NCBI RefSeq assembly: GCF_900115705.1
Contig: NZ_FOXL01000002.1
Location: forward strand, 620,001-684,000
Length of the DNA stretch: 64,000 bases
Direction of reading: 5' to 3'
Source of the DNA: Frateuria terrea
GTDB taxonomy: Bacteria; Pseudomonadota; Gammaproteobacteria; Xanthomonadales; Rhodanobacteraceae
The notes under the pieces are model-generated. The model did not search any database, was not told the origin of the DNA, and was given only the letters and a program-made list of their open reading frames with translations. This document shows, in pieces, positions 1-7,563 of the stretch; positions within the stretch are counted from its first letter, which is position 1, and each line of letters starts with the position of its first letter. The position numbers and the translations under genes are program-made.

Positions 1-735
1 TACGTCCGCAGCGTGCCGATGCGCTACCGCGTCCACGTCAGCGGCAACATCGGCCAACCGTTCATCGTCACCGACGAACAGAATGTCACGCCGCTCGGTG
101 GCGACGACTGGATGATCGACGTGGGTGTCGCACACCCCGGCCGGCAGGCGCCGCCGCAGCCGGCCGACAGCAAACCGAACGCCTGGCTGCAATCGGATGC
201 ACCGGCGATCCGCCGGCTCGCCACCACCGCCGTGCGCGGCGCCCGCGACGACCTGCAGCGCATGCGCCGCATGCGCCAGTTCGTCAGCGCTTACATCACC
301 GGCCACGGGTTGGACGTGGGTTACGCCTCTGCGCTCGAAGTACTCCGCAGTCGCGAGGGAGACTGCACCGAATACGCCGTGCTGCTGGCGGCGATGGCTC
401 GCGCGCAGGGCATCCCGGCGCGCGTGGTCAGCGGCATGGTGTACGTCGACCGTTTTGGCGGCGCGTCGCGCCTGTTCATCCCGCACGAATGGGTGCAGGC
501 ATGGGTCGATGGCCGCTGGCAGAGCTTCGACTCCGCACTGAAGCACTTCGACAGCACGCACCTGGCACTGGCCAGTGGTGACGGCGATCCCTGGCACTTC
601 GCCGCCACCACGCAACTGTTCGGCAACCTGCAGATCCGCCAGGCGGTGGCGGACATGGACCTGAGCACGCCGGTCGGCGGAGCGCCGGCGGCGCCAGCGG
701 GCAACAGCGGCAGCAACGGTGGCCGCGGCGGCTGA
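1..735 (+). CDS. Transglutaminase-like domain protein, C-terminal part (cut by window start)
   Basis: The reading frame is open from the first base, so the gene begins upstream and only its last 244 residues are here. A transglutaminase-like (papain-fold) core is visible with all three catalytic residues: Cys in GDCTEYA (codon at 364), His in PHEWVQAW (codon at 484) and Asp in SFDSAL (codon at 529). The spacing fits bacterial transglutaminase-like proteins, many of which are envelope-located hydrolases or peptidase-like enzymes; the substrate cannot be told. After the core comes about 60 residues ending in a Gly/Ala/Asn/Ser-rich tail with no membrane segment. An SPFH gene follows 61 bases downstream behind its own likely promoter. 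The GTG at 13 is only an internal valine. Confidence 0.85.
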   Translation, partial: YVRSVPMRYRVHVSGNIGQPFIVTDEQNVTPLGGDDWMIDVGVAHPGRQAPPQPADSKPNAWLQSDAPAIRRLATTAVRGARDDLQRMRRMRQFVSAYITGHGLDVGYASALEVLRSREGDCTEYAVLLAAMARAQGIPARVVSGMVYVDRFGGASRLFIPHEWVQAWVDGRWQSFDSALKHFDSTHLALASGDGDPWHFAATTQLFGNLQIRQAVADMDLSTPVGGAPAAPAGNSGSNGGRGG

Positions 736-742
736 GGCGCGC

Positions 743-771
743 TTGATTGTGATATGTTTTTGATATCTACT
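743..771 (+). promoter_or_regulatory. Possible promoter/operator before the SPFH gene
   Basis: This is an AT-rich island in otherwise very GC-rich DNA. It holds a TTGATT element at 743-748 and -10-like TATCTA or TCTACT hexamers between 764 and 771. It also contains two GATAT words ten to twelve bases apart (around 751 and 762), the second being the palindrome GATATC. It is followed by a strong Shine-Dalgarno at 783-789. The promoter is plausible from position and composition; the operator role of the repeated GATAT is a guess. Confidence 0.35.
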
Positions 772-796
772 TTCCGCAGTCCAAGGAGGTAGGGTC

Positions 797-1663
797 ATGA
801 ACGAACGCAAGGGTTTCTCGATCGCCGGCATCCCCTTCACCGGGGTGTGCCTGGCGCTGGCCGCCATTGGCGCATGGCTGCTGGTCAGTGCCGACGCGGC
901 GCAACCGGCGCCGCACGTGATCCCGGGCATCCTGCTGCTGGTGCTCGCCGGCTTCCTGCTCAAGGGCTTCTTCCAGGTCGCGCCAAACGAAGCGCAGGTG
1001 ATGCAGCTGTTCGGCCGCTATGCCGGCAGCGTGCGCGAGGAAGGGCTGCGCTGGACCAATCCGTTCTACAGCAAGCGCCGCGTCTCGCTGCGTGTGCGCA
1101 ACTTCGAGAGCGGGCGGCTGAAGGTCAACGACAACGACGGCAATCCGATCGAGATCGCCGCCGTGGTCGTCTGGCAGGTGGTCGACACCGCCGAAGCGGT
1201 GTTCCGCGTCGAGGACTACGAGAACTTCGTGCACATCCAGAGCGAATCGGCGCTGCGCCAGATGGCGCAGAGCTATCCGTACGACGCGCACGACGACGGC
1301 CAGCCCTCGCTGCGCAGCCATGGCGAGGTGATCAACAACCACCTGCGCGACGAGATCCAGGCGCGGCTGGAGCAGGCTGGCGTACAGGTGATCGAGGCGC
1401 GTATCAGCCACCTCGCCTACGCGCAGGAAATAGCCCAGGCAATGCTGCAGCGCCAGCAGGCCGGCGCCATCATCGCCGCGCGCACCCGCATCGTCGAAGG
1501 CGCGGTGAGCATGGTCGAGATGGCGCTGGACCAGTTGAGCCGCCGCGGGGTGGTCGAACTGGACGAGGAGCGCAAGGCCGCGATGGTCAGCAACCTGCTG
1601 GTGGTGCTGTGCGGCGAGCGCGGCACGCAGCCGGTGGTCAATACCGGCACGCTGTACGGCTAA
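797..1663 (+). CDS. SPFH (band 7/prohibitin-like) domain membrane protein
   Basis: A 288-residue protein with two N-terminal hydrophobic segments (about residues 10-30 and 42-58), followed by an SPFH/band 7 domain beginning near VAPNEAQVM. The C-terminal part has Ala/Gln-rich helices ([12 protein letters not shown]) typical of SPFH oligomers. SPFH proteins form membrane-bound scaffolds and often partner with proteases or transporters; no such partner is visible beside this gene. The start is well fixed: an AAGGAGG Shine-Dalgarno (783-789) sits 7 bases before the ATG. A 25-codon membrane peptide gene and a ribbon-helix-helix gene follow at 12 and 4 bases, so the three are probably one transcript. 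Family assignment is firm, role unknown. Confidence 0.9.
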   Translation: MNERKGFSIAGIPFTGVCLALAAIGAWLLVSADAAQPAPHVIPGILLLVLAGFLLKGFFQVAPNEAQVMQLFGRYAGSVREEGLRWTNPFYSKRRVSLRVRNFESGRLKVNDNDGNPIEIAAVVVWQVVDTAEAVFRVEDYENFVHIQSESALRQMAQSYPYDAHDDGQPSLRSHGEVINNHLRDEIQARLEQAGVQVIEARISHLAYAQEIAQAMLQRQQAGAIIAARTRIVEGAVSMVEMALDQLSRRGVVELDEERKAAMVSNLLVVLCGERGTQPVVNTGTLYG

Positions 1664-1675
1664 GGGAGACGCGCG

Positions 1676-1753
1676 ATGAGCTACGTCATTCCCGTCGTCG
1701 TGGTGATCATCATCATCGCCGTAGCCGTCGCCGCGCGCCGCAAGCGCGACTGA
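1676..1753 (+). CDS. 25-residue single-pass membrane micropeptide
   Basis: ATG at 1676 opens a 25-codon frame ending in TGA at 1751-1753. The peptide is M-S-Y-V-I-P, then an unbroken run of Val/Ile/Ala (residues 4-20), then a basic tail ARRKRD. This is the layout of a single transmembrane helix with positive-inside charge. A GGGAGA sequence (1664-1669) lies 6 bases upstream as ribosome-binding site. The gene sits 12 bases after the SPFH stop and 4 bases before the RHH start, as expected for a small operon member. Not recognised as a named family; the tight spacing, ribosome site and clean hydrophobic pattern are the case for its being real. Confidence 0.6.
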   Translation: MSYVIPVVVVIIIIAVAVAARRKRD

Positions 1754-1757
1754 GACG

Positions 1758-1952
1758 ATGCCCGCGGAGAAAAAAGCCTATCCCCTGCGGATCAGCGCGA
1801 CCGTGCTCGAGGCCATGCAACGCTGGTCCGACGACGAGCTGCGCAGCGTCAACGCGCAAATCGAGTACGTGCTGCGCGAGGCCTTGCGCAAGTCCGGGCG
1901 ATTGAAGGCCGGCATGGCAAAACCCATGGTGGACGACAAGCCGGACACCTGA
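1758..1952 (+). CDS. Arc/MetJ-like ribbon-helix-helix protein
   Basis: A 64-residue protein. Residues 7-12 (AYPLRIS) read as the DNA-contacting beta strand, residues 13-27 (ATVLEAMQRWSDDEL) as the first helix, and residues 29-45 (SVNAQIEYVLREALRKS) as the second helix with the 'S-x-N-A-x-I' pattern of Arc-like ribbon-helix-helix domains. The last 15 residues look disordered. Such proteins bind DNA as dimers and are often autoregulators or antitoxins, but no toxin gene is adjacent. It lies 4 bases after the micropeptide. It may instead be a non-DNA-binding partner of the SPFH protein; the sequence cannot decide. Confidence 0.75.
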   Translation: MPAEKKAYPLRISATVLEAMQRWSDDELRSVNAQIEYVLREALRKSGRLKAGMAKPMVDDKPDT

Positions 1953-1966
1953 TCGGCGTACTCCCG

Positions 1967-1996
1967 CCGGGAACATCTCATCCGGGAACGTCTCAT
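1967..1996. repeat. Tandem 15-bp direct repeat
   Basis: CCGGGAACATCTCAT (1967-1981) is followed at once by CCGGGAACGTCTCAT (1982-1996), one mismatch. The second copy covers the stop codon of the minus-strand gene ending at 1993, and the pair lies between that gene and the plus-strand RHH gene, which converge here. Function unknown; it may be a simple slippage duplication. Confidence 0.6.
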
Positions 1997-2373
1997 CGTG
2001 TCCTGGAAGCCAGCGGCTGCGCTCGCAGTCCGGGCAGCCGCACCGCCTTCGGCGCGTCATTTCCCAGCACCACCAGCCAACGTCCCTCGAGCACCAGGCG
2101 GTCGACATCGCCCAGGCCGGAGGCCCGATCCAGGGTGCCCAGCGGACGCCCGTCGCGCGCGTCGTAGGCCTGGATGCGATCGTGTTCCCGATCACCCACC
2201 AGCAGCCAGTCGTGCCCTTCGCCGGTCCAGCGCACCAGCTGCTTCTGCGGCCGCTCGGGAGGCGACGGTCCGATGAAACCGACGAGCATCGCCGCGGCCA
2301 GGAAGGTCGCGGCAAAACCGGCTCGCCGGTCGAGCCGGCGCAGCGATCGTGGCAGGAGCGGGTAGCGGCGCAT
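1993..2373 (-). CDS. Hypothetical protein with one N-terminal membrane segment
   Basis: A 126-residue protein I do not recognise. A basic N-terminus (RRYPLLPRSLRRLDRR) precedes one hydrophobic segment (about residues 18-35, GFAATFLAAAMLVGFIG). A soluble part follows that reads like propeller or PQQ-type strands (DRIQAYDARDGRPLG, then LDRASGLGDVDRLVLEG). It lies 31 bases after the DUF423 gene on the same strand and is probably cotranscribed. Codon use matches the neighbours and the frame beats its overlaps in amino-acid plausibility. The start at 2373 is chosen because it puts the basic residues directly before the membrane helix. Confidence 0.55.
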   Translation of the reverse strand: MRRYPLLPRSLRRLDRRAGFAATFLAAAMLVGFIGPSPPERPQKQLVRWTGEGHDWLLVGDREHDRIQAYDARDGRPLGTLDRASGLGDVDRLVLEGRWLVVLGNDAPKAVRLPGLRAQPLASRTR

Positions 2374-2404
2374 GCACGCAGCATCGCGCCGGGGGATGAC
2401 GCGG

Positions 2405-2800
2405 CTATGACGCGGCCTTGTCCGTGCGATGAAAGGCCAGGCCCAGCGCGATCCATCCCACGATGAAGGCGACGCCACCCAGCGGCGTGATCGCGCCGCA
2501 CCAGCGCGGCGCCCCCAGCGCCAGCGCATAGAGACTGCCGCAGAACAGCACGAGGCCAATGGCGAACGCGCCCAGCGCGCAACGACGCGCCTTGCCCGGC
2601 GGTACCAGGCAGGCAGCCGCGAGTGCCAGCGCATGCCAGAAGTGGTACTGCGAGGCGGTGCGCCAGAGTTCGCGCCCGCCAGCATCGAGCACACCGCGCA
2701 ACGCGTGCGCGCCGAACGCGCCCAGCAGCACCGCACTGGCGCCGGCCGCACCCACCAGCCAGGGCATCGCACGCGTCATGACAGGGACAGGTTGTCGCAT
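2405..2800 (-). CDS. DUF423 family membrane protein
   Basis: A small four-helix integral membrane protein of the DUF423 (YgdD-like) family. The hallmark first segment is clear (WLVGAAGASAVLLGAFGAHAL), as is the SQYHFWHALAL motif after it and two further hydrophobic helices. A start at 2800 gives 131 residues; an internal ATG at 2779 (MTRAMPW) gives 124, closer to family size, and may be the true start. Molecular function in this family is not established. The divergent neighbour upstream is the SCO gene at 2872, so the roughly 70-base gap between them should hold promoters in both directions. Confidence 0.88.
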   Translation of the reverse strand: MRQPVPVMTRAMPWLVGAAGASAVLLGAFGAHALRGVLDAGGRELWRTASQYHFWHALALAAACLVPPGKARRCALGAFAIGLVLFCGSLYALALGAPRWCGAITPLGGVAFIVGWIALGLAFHRTDKAAS

Positions 2801-2871
2801 AAGCTCCTCGGCGGCCGCGCCCGCACCACCGCGTGGCGTATGCTGGTGCGATGCATCGCCCGGATTCTTGC

Positions 2872-3474
2872 ATGAAGCCCTTGCGCCTGGCCCGCCTCAT
2901 CCTGCTGCTCGGCCTGGCCTTGCTGCTGACCGCCTGCCACCGCGACGGCAAGCTGCCCTGGCGCCTGACCGACATCAGCGGTCATATGCCCGATCTCGCC
3001 TTCCAGCTTACCGACGACCACGGCAAGCCGGTCACCGGCGAGGACTACCGCGGCAAGGTGGTGCTGCTGTATTTCGGCTATACGCATTGCCCCGACGTCT
3101 GCCCGCTGACGCTGGCCCACCTGCACGCGGTGCTGCAGCGCGTCGGCGCGAAGGCGGACGATGCGCGCATCCTGTTCGTCAGCGTCGACCCTGCGCGCGA
3201 CACGCCGGCCATCATGCACGCCTACGTCAACGCCTTCGACAAGCGTGCAGTGGGGCTGACCGGCACGCCGCGCGAGCTCGAGGCGCTGAGCAAGCGCTAC
3301 CGCTCAGCCTTCACCCGTGAGCCGTCCCAGGCCAACGGGCAGTACGAGGTCAGCCACAGTTCGGCGATCTATCTGTTCGACCGCCAGGGCCACGCGCGCC
3401 TGCTCGCCACGCCGGCGGCCTCGCAGGACGACCTCGTACACGACCTCTACCTGCTGCTGGAAACCGGAACATGA
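2872..3474 (+). CDS. SCO1/SenC-family copper lipoprotein
   Basis: A 200-residue thioredoxin-fold copper protein that helps load the Cu-A centre of cytochrome c oxidase. It starts with a lipoprotein signal peptide with lipobox LTAC (Cys22). The Cu-binding CPDVC pair (Cys73, Cys77) and the distal conserved histidine (VSHSS, His162) are all present, so it should bind copper. The ATG at 2872 is preferred over upstream in-frame ATGs at 2833 and 2851 because it places the basic residues and hydrophobic core correctly for a lipoprotein signal. Its stop overlaps the next start by 4 bases (ATGA), coupling it to the PCuAC chaperone. Confidence 0.92.
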   Translation: MKPLRLARLILLLGLALLLTACHRDGKLPWRLTDISGHMPDLAFQLTDDHGKPVTGEDYRGKVVLLYFGYTHCPDVCPLTLAHLHAVLQRVGAKADDARILFVSVDPARDTPAIMHAYVNAFDKRAVGLTGTPRELEALSKRYRSAFTREPSQANGQYEVSHSSAIYLFDRQGHARLLATPAASQDDLVHDLYLLLETGT

Positions 3475-3911
3475 TCCTGCGTTCGCTCCCCTTGCTGCTC
3501 GCCGGCCTGCTCTGCGCAGGCGCTGCACATGCGACCCAGGCTGGCCACGTGCATGCAAGTGATGCGTGGATCCGCGTCATGCCGGCCAACCTGCCGGCCG
3601 GCGGCTACGTCTCGCTGCGCAACGACGGCGACCAGCCGGCCGTGCTTGACGGCGCCAGCAGCGCAGCCTACGGCAGCGTGATGCTTCACCAGAGTTCCAC
3701 CGATACCGGCATGGGCCGCATGCGCATGGTGGACAGCCTCACCGTGCCGGCGCACGGACAGGTCGCACTGGCTCCCGGCGGCTACCACTTCATGCTGATG
3801 GATGCTGGCAAGCCGGTGCAGCCTGGACAGACCGTCCAGGTCGTCCTGCACTTCGCCGACGGCAGCACGCTGGGCACCGACTTCCTGGCCAAGCCCGCCA
3901 ACGCGCTCTGA
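3471..3911 (+). CDS. Periplasmic copper chaperone, PCu(A)C family
   Basis: A 146-residue secreted protein with a signal peptide (residues 1-21, cleavage likely after AHA). The Cu(I)-binding signature is present: His73 in MLHQ, Met81 and Met84 in the following TGMGRM, then His106 and Met108 in YHFML. PCuAC proteins pass Cu(I) to SCO proteins or directly to oxidase subunit II. Translationally coupled to the SCO gene by a 4-base overlap, and convergent with a CtaG-type oxidase assembly gene, so the three form a respiratory copper locus. Confidence 0.92.
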   Translation: MILRSLPLLLAGLLCAGAAHATQAGHVHASDAWIRVMPANLPAGGYVSLRNDGDQPAVLDGASSAAYGSVMLHQSSTDTGMGRMRMVDSLTVPAHGQVALAPGGYHFMLMDAGKPVQPGQTVQVVLHFADGSTLGTDFLAKPANAL

Positions 3912-3932
3912 TCGCGCGGCGCCACGACGGCC

Positions 3933-4790
3933 CTACGTGTTGCGCGCAACCGGACGCTGCTGCATCCGGTGCTCGCGCCGGATCCGTCCTCGCCGCGACA
4001 GCGCCAGCCACTGCCGCAACGCCAGCAGCGCACCGACCGATTCGATCATGGCCGCCGGTACCCAGGTGATCACGCCGCCGACCATCTGCCCTGTCAACAC
4101 GTTGAAGGTAAACGCACGACCGCAGATCTCGAAGATGGGATAGAGGTCGGTTTTGGAGAACGTGACGATCGCACCGGCCAGGATCTGCGGCGACATGGTG
4201 ATCGCCGGCGAGAGCACGCGCAGCCCCGGGATCATCCGCCCCGGCGGCCGCGGGCGGTGGTCGAGTACCAGCGCCCAGTAGATGAAACCGCTGCCGAGCA
4301 TCGTCCAGTTCATGAAGCGGTAGATGCGCCAGTCGAGCATCGCCAGCGTCTGCATGGATGGAATCAGCCAGACCAGGATGAAACCGATGAACAGGAACGT
4401 CGCCAGCGCCGGGTTGAACAGCACCGCGCTCACCGCTTGCCAGACCGCCGACTTCTGCACGGGGCGCAGCCAGCGCACGCGCCATTCGAACGGCAGGCCA
4501 GCGCGCAGCACTCCTGCCGGATAGGAAGCCACGACCAGCAGCGGCGCCAAGTGGTGCAGCAGCACCTGCTGCAGGCGGTGCATGAAGAACTCGTGCTCCG
4601 CGTAGTAATCCAGGTAGGTGTGCAGCGACAGGTAGATGATCGCCATGCCGCTCCAGAACGACACGCGCCGGGCGAGGCTCACGCCAAGCGCGCGCGACCC
4701 TCTCCAGTACAGCACCGCGACCAGCAGGAAGCTCGCGAGGAACACCCACGAGAATTCCCACGGCACGATCCATTTGAGCAATAGCGCCAT
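3933..4790 (-). CDS. CtaG-type cytochrome c oxidase assembly membrane protein
   Basis: A 285-residue polytopic membrane protein with about seven hydrophobic segments. It matches the caa3-type CtaG family (not Cox11): conserved HTYLDYYAEHEFFMHRLQQ and the following LLHHLAPLLVV histidine motifs lie in the first third, with a WLIPSMQ segment later. These proteins support assembly of the oxidase copper centre. It converges on the SCO-PCuAC pair with a 21-base gap at its 3' end. It stands alone on its strand; the DUF4350/Gld genes downstream are on the minus strand too, but lie on its 5' side beyond a 168-base gap. Confidence 0.88.
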   Translation of the reverse strand: MALLLKWIVPWEFSWVFLASFLLVAVLYWRGSRALGVSLARRVSFWSGMAIIYLSLHTYLDYYAEHEFFMHRLQQVLLHHLAPLLVVASYPAGVLRAGLPFEWRVRWLRPVQKSAVWQAVSAVLFNPALATFLFIGFILVWLIPSMQTLAMLDWRIYRFMNWTMLGSGFIYWALVLDHRPRPPGRMIPGLRVLSPAITMSPQILAGAIVTFSKTDLYPIFEICGRAFTFNVLTGQMVGGVITWVPAAMIESVGALLALRQWLALSRRGRIRREHRMQQRPVARNT

Positions 4791-4916
4791 CAGCGGCCCG
4801 CATCGTCACCAGCCTGCAAGGATAGACCCCGCCATGCGGCGCCGGGGCGCTTGCGGCAGATTGCCGCCTTGGTGTCCGCCACGGGCGCCCTCTGGAAGTT
4901 AGAGGCGAGCCCCGGC

Positions 4917-4952
4917 CCCTCACCCTGCCCTCTCCCCGCGGGGGAGAGGGCG
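4917..4952. repeat. GC-rich palindromic repeat (CTCTCCCC family)
   Basis: CCCCTCACC, then a perfect 11-bp stem GCCCTCTCCCC (4927-4937) / GGGGAGAGGGC (4941-4951) around a GCG loop. It belongs to a repeat family seen at nine or more places between genes in this window. Here it lies just past the stop of the minus-strand gliding-type ABC auxiliary gene, where a hairpin could end or stabilise the transcript. Confidence 0.75.
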
Positions 4953-4958
4953 CAACGG

Positions 4959-6827
4959 TCAGCGGCGCGAACGGCTCTGACGAACCCGTCGCCAGCCGTA
5001 AAGCAGTCCGATCAGGGTAACCAGCGCCGGCACCAGCACGATGTTGATCACCTTCAGTCGCAACCCGAGTGCATCGATCTCGGCATTGAGCTGATGCTGC
5101 ACGTCGCGCAGCTCCTTGTTGATCGCCAGCCGCCGCTGCTGGAACTGCTCAATTTCGCTCTTCTGTTGAGCGCCGGCGGTGCTGGATCGCCCACCCTTGC
5201 CCGGCTGCAGCTCGTCCAGCCGTTGCCGCGTCTCGGCAAGCTCGCGCTCCAGCTCCTGCTTCTTGAGCAGGAACTTCTGGTCCGCCGCCGCCTGCAACGC
5301 CCGTACGCGGGTGAACGGCCGCTGCGACGCCGAGCGTCCGCGGATCGACAGCAGCGCCGAGGAGCCGCTGAGGTTGTCGGCCAGGTTGGTGACGAAGTCG
5401 CCGTTGTTGGCGAACACCGAAAGCATCGGCTGGCCGAGGAAACTTTGCGTCTCCACCCACAGGCGGTCGCTGAGCAGGTCGGTATCGGCCACCAGCACCA
5501 CCTCCGAATCGGGCTTCGATTGCGCCAGATGGCCCGGCGTGCCGGCACGTTGCGGGAAAGCGCTTGCGAAGGTACCGCGCAGGCGCGCGGCGATCACGTA
5601 GTGCTGGTTGTCCGGCTGGTAGCCCTGCAGCAGCGTGGTCGGATCGCTGGCCGCCTCCAGCACGCGCTGCGCCGGCACCTTCTCGGCCTCGGCACTGCTC
5701 TGGATCAGTGGCAGCAGGCGTGTCTGCGCATTCGGTGCAAGGTCGAAGCTGCCCGCGGTGGAGACATTGATGCGTTGCAGGCTGGCCGTCACCACGTCGT
5801 TGTGGTTGAGCTCCTGCGGCCCCAGCCCCAGCATCGCCGGATGGTTGAGGTTGCTGCCGGCCAGTTCGATCTGCAGCGCGCGCGAACGGTCGAGCACCAC
5901 CGACCGGGTGTCGAACGTCACGCCCCATGCGGCGAACAGCCTCGGCAGATCGGAATTGTGGTCGTCGGTGACCCCGTTGCTGTCCACGTAGGGCGTGGTG
6001 TCCAGTTCCGCGTCCGGATCGACGAACACCACCAGGTGGCCACCGCGCAGCACGTACTGGTCCAGCGCGTAGACCGCCGAGTCGGACAGCCGCTTGGGAT
6101 GAACCAGCAGCAGCACCTTGATGTCGTCGCCCACGCGGGTGAGCGTGTCGGCATCGAGGGTCCGCACCTCGAACAACTGCTCGAGCTGCTGCACCACCGC
6201 CCACGGCGCCTGGCCGATCGCCGGGTTGCCCGCCAGCGGCAGCGAGCTGATCAGGCCGATGTGCGACTTGCTGGGCTGGTCGAGCTCGTAGAGCAGCTTG
6301 GCGACGTCGTATTCGAGGAACGTCTCGCGCGCAGGATCGAAGAACGGTATCGACAGGCTGCGCTCCTCGCCTTCGCCCTCGCTGCCCGGGAGCGTGCTGC
6401 CGACCAGTCCGAAGAACACCCGCTCGCCGTTGCTGCCGCCATTGATCGGCGTCAGCCCGCCGCCTTCGGCGCTGGCCTCGTCGTCCGAGTAAGGCACCGG
6501 ATCGATTACCGCCAGGCGGATGCGCCCGCGCGAGCGCGCCACCATTTCCTGCAGCATCTCGCGAACGCGCTGCTCGTAGCTGCGCAGTTGCGGCAGGTCG
6601 CGGGTGGCGTGCTCGGAGAAGTACAGGGTGAGCTTCAGCGGGCGATGCAGGTCGTCGATGATGTGCTGCGTGCCGGACGTGAGCGTGTACAGGTGGTCGG
6701 CGGTCAGGTCGATGCGCGCAGCGCGCAGCCAGCGGCTGCTGGCCAGGGTGATGCCGATGAAGACCAGGCTCAGCGCGACCAGCGCGGCGACCAGCACGGT
6801 GCGGCGGCCGATGTGCAGGCGGCGCAT
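4959..6827 (-). CDS. GldG-like ABC transporter auxiliary protein
   Basis: A 622-residue protein with an N-terminal membrane helix (about residues 10-30) and a C-terminal one (about 590-612) bracketing a large extracytoplasmic region. The start of that region (ARIDLTADHLYTLTSGT) is typical of the GldG/ABC_transp_aux family. A GldG-type DUF4350-like fold follows (KVLLLVHPKRLSD, then YALDQYVLRGGHLVVFVDPDAELD). A coiled coil (about residues 510-580, rich in Lys/Gln/Glu/Leu) precedes the last helix. It is the third gene of a minus-strand operon after the ATPase and permease, with one base between it and the permease stop. The exported substrate is unknown; in gliding bacteroidetes the homologues support gliding, but here a general envelope role is more likely. 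Confidence 0.88.
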   Translation of the reverse strand: MRRLHIGRRTVLVAALVALSLVFIGITLASSRWLRAARIDLTADHLYTLTSGTQHIIDDLHRPLKLTLYFSEHATRDLPQLRSYEQRVREMLQEMVARSRGRIRLAVIDPVPYSDDEASAEGGGLTPINGGSNGERVFFGLVGSTLPGSEGEGEERSLSIPFFDPARETFLEYDVAKLLYELDQPSKSHIGLISSLPLAGNPAIGQAPWAVVQQLEQLFEVRTLDADTLTRVGDDIKVLLLVHPKRLSDSAVYALDQYVLRGGHLVVFVDPDAELDTTPYVDSNGVTDDHNSDLPRLFAAWGVTFDTRSVVLDRSRALQIELAGSNLNHPAMLGLGPQELNHNDVVTASLQRINVSTAGSFDLAPNAQTRLLPLIQSSAEAEKVPAQRVLEAASDPTTLLQGYQPDNQHYVIAARLRGTFASAFPQRAGTPGHLAQSKPDSEVVLVADTDLLSDRLWVETQSFLGQPMLSVFANNGDFVTNLADNLSGSSALLSIRGRSASQRPFTRVRALQAAADQKFLLKKQELERELAETRQRLDELQPGKGGRSSTAGAQQKSEIEQFQQRRLAINKELRDVQHQLNAEIDALGLRLKVINIVLVPALVTLIGLLYGWRRVRQSRSRR

Positions 6828-6828
6828 G

Positions 6829-7563
6829 TCAGCGAGCCCGCTTCAGGTCGAGCACCAGCACGCCGGCGGTGAGCCAGGCGAAGATGGTGAAGAGGAAATA
6901 CATCAGGTCGCGCACGTCGAGCACGCCGCGGGCGATCGCCTCGAAGTGGCGCAGGATGGAAAGATGCGCAACGCCGTTGACCAGCTTGCGCGGCAGCGCG
7001 CCCTGGACGAAATCGAGCACCTGCGGCTGGCCGACCAGGATCAGCAGCACGCACACCAGCGCAGTGAGGATGAATGCCACCACCTGGCTGCGGGTCAACG
7101 TGGAAAGACAGGCGCCGATGGCCAGGAACGCGCCGGCCATCAGCCAGCTGCCAAGGTAGCCGGCGAAGATCACGCCATTGTCCGGATCGCCGAGATAGTT
7201 GACGGTGATCCAGATCGGAAAGGTCAGCGCCAGCGCCAGCCCCAGGAACAGCCAGGCGGCGAGGAACTTGCCGAGCATCGCCTGCACCAGTGTCACCGGC
7301 AGCGTGAGCAGCAATTCCAGCGTGCCGGCCTTGGACTCTTCGGCCCACATGCGCATCGACAGTGCGGGCGCCAGGATCAGGTACAGCCACGGATGCATCA
7401 CGAAGAAGGGCTGCAGGTCGGCCAGGCCGCGTTCGTAGAAGTCGCCCGCGTAGAAGGTGAGCAATCCGGCCAGCACCAGGAAGATCACCAGGAACACGTA
7501 GGCGACCGGGGTGACGAAATAGCTGCGCAGCTCGCGGCGCATGATGGCGGCGATGGGATGCAT
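6829..7563 (-). CDS. ABC-2 type transporter permease (GldF-like)
   Basis: A 244-residue permease with six hydrophobic segments. The N-terminal IMRRELRSYFVTPVAYVF and the MRMWAEESKAGTLELLLTLP motif are hallmarks of the ABC-2 family of the GldF/NosY type. It pairs with the ATPase encoded just upstream: its ATG shares a base with the ATPase stop (TGATG-type overlap at 7563). The auxiliary GldG-like gene follows at once. Function: inner-membrane channel part of an exporter with unknown cargo. Confidence 0.9.
   Translation of the reverse strand: MHPIAAIMRRELRSYFVTPVAYVFLVIFLVLAGLLTFYAGDFYERGLADLQPFFVMHPWLYLILAPALSMRMWAEESKAGTLELLLTLPVTLVQAMLGKFLAAWLFLGLALALTFPIWITVNYLGDPDNGVIFAGYLGSWLMAGAFLAIGACLSTLTRSQVVAFILTALVCVLLILVGQPQVLDFVQGALPRKLVNGVAHLSILRHFEAIARGVLDVRDLMYFLFTIFAWLTAGVLVLDLKRAR

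Noticed and set aside
4851-6872. Long plus-strand frame across the GldG-like gene
   Set aside because: It is antisense to a gene with clear domains and has biased Arg/Gln/His composition typical of shadow frames in GC-rich DNA.
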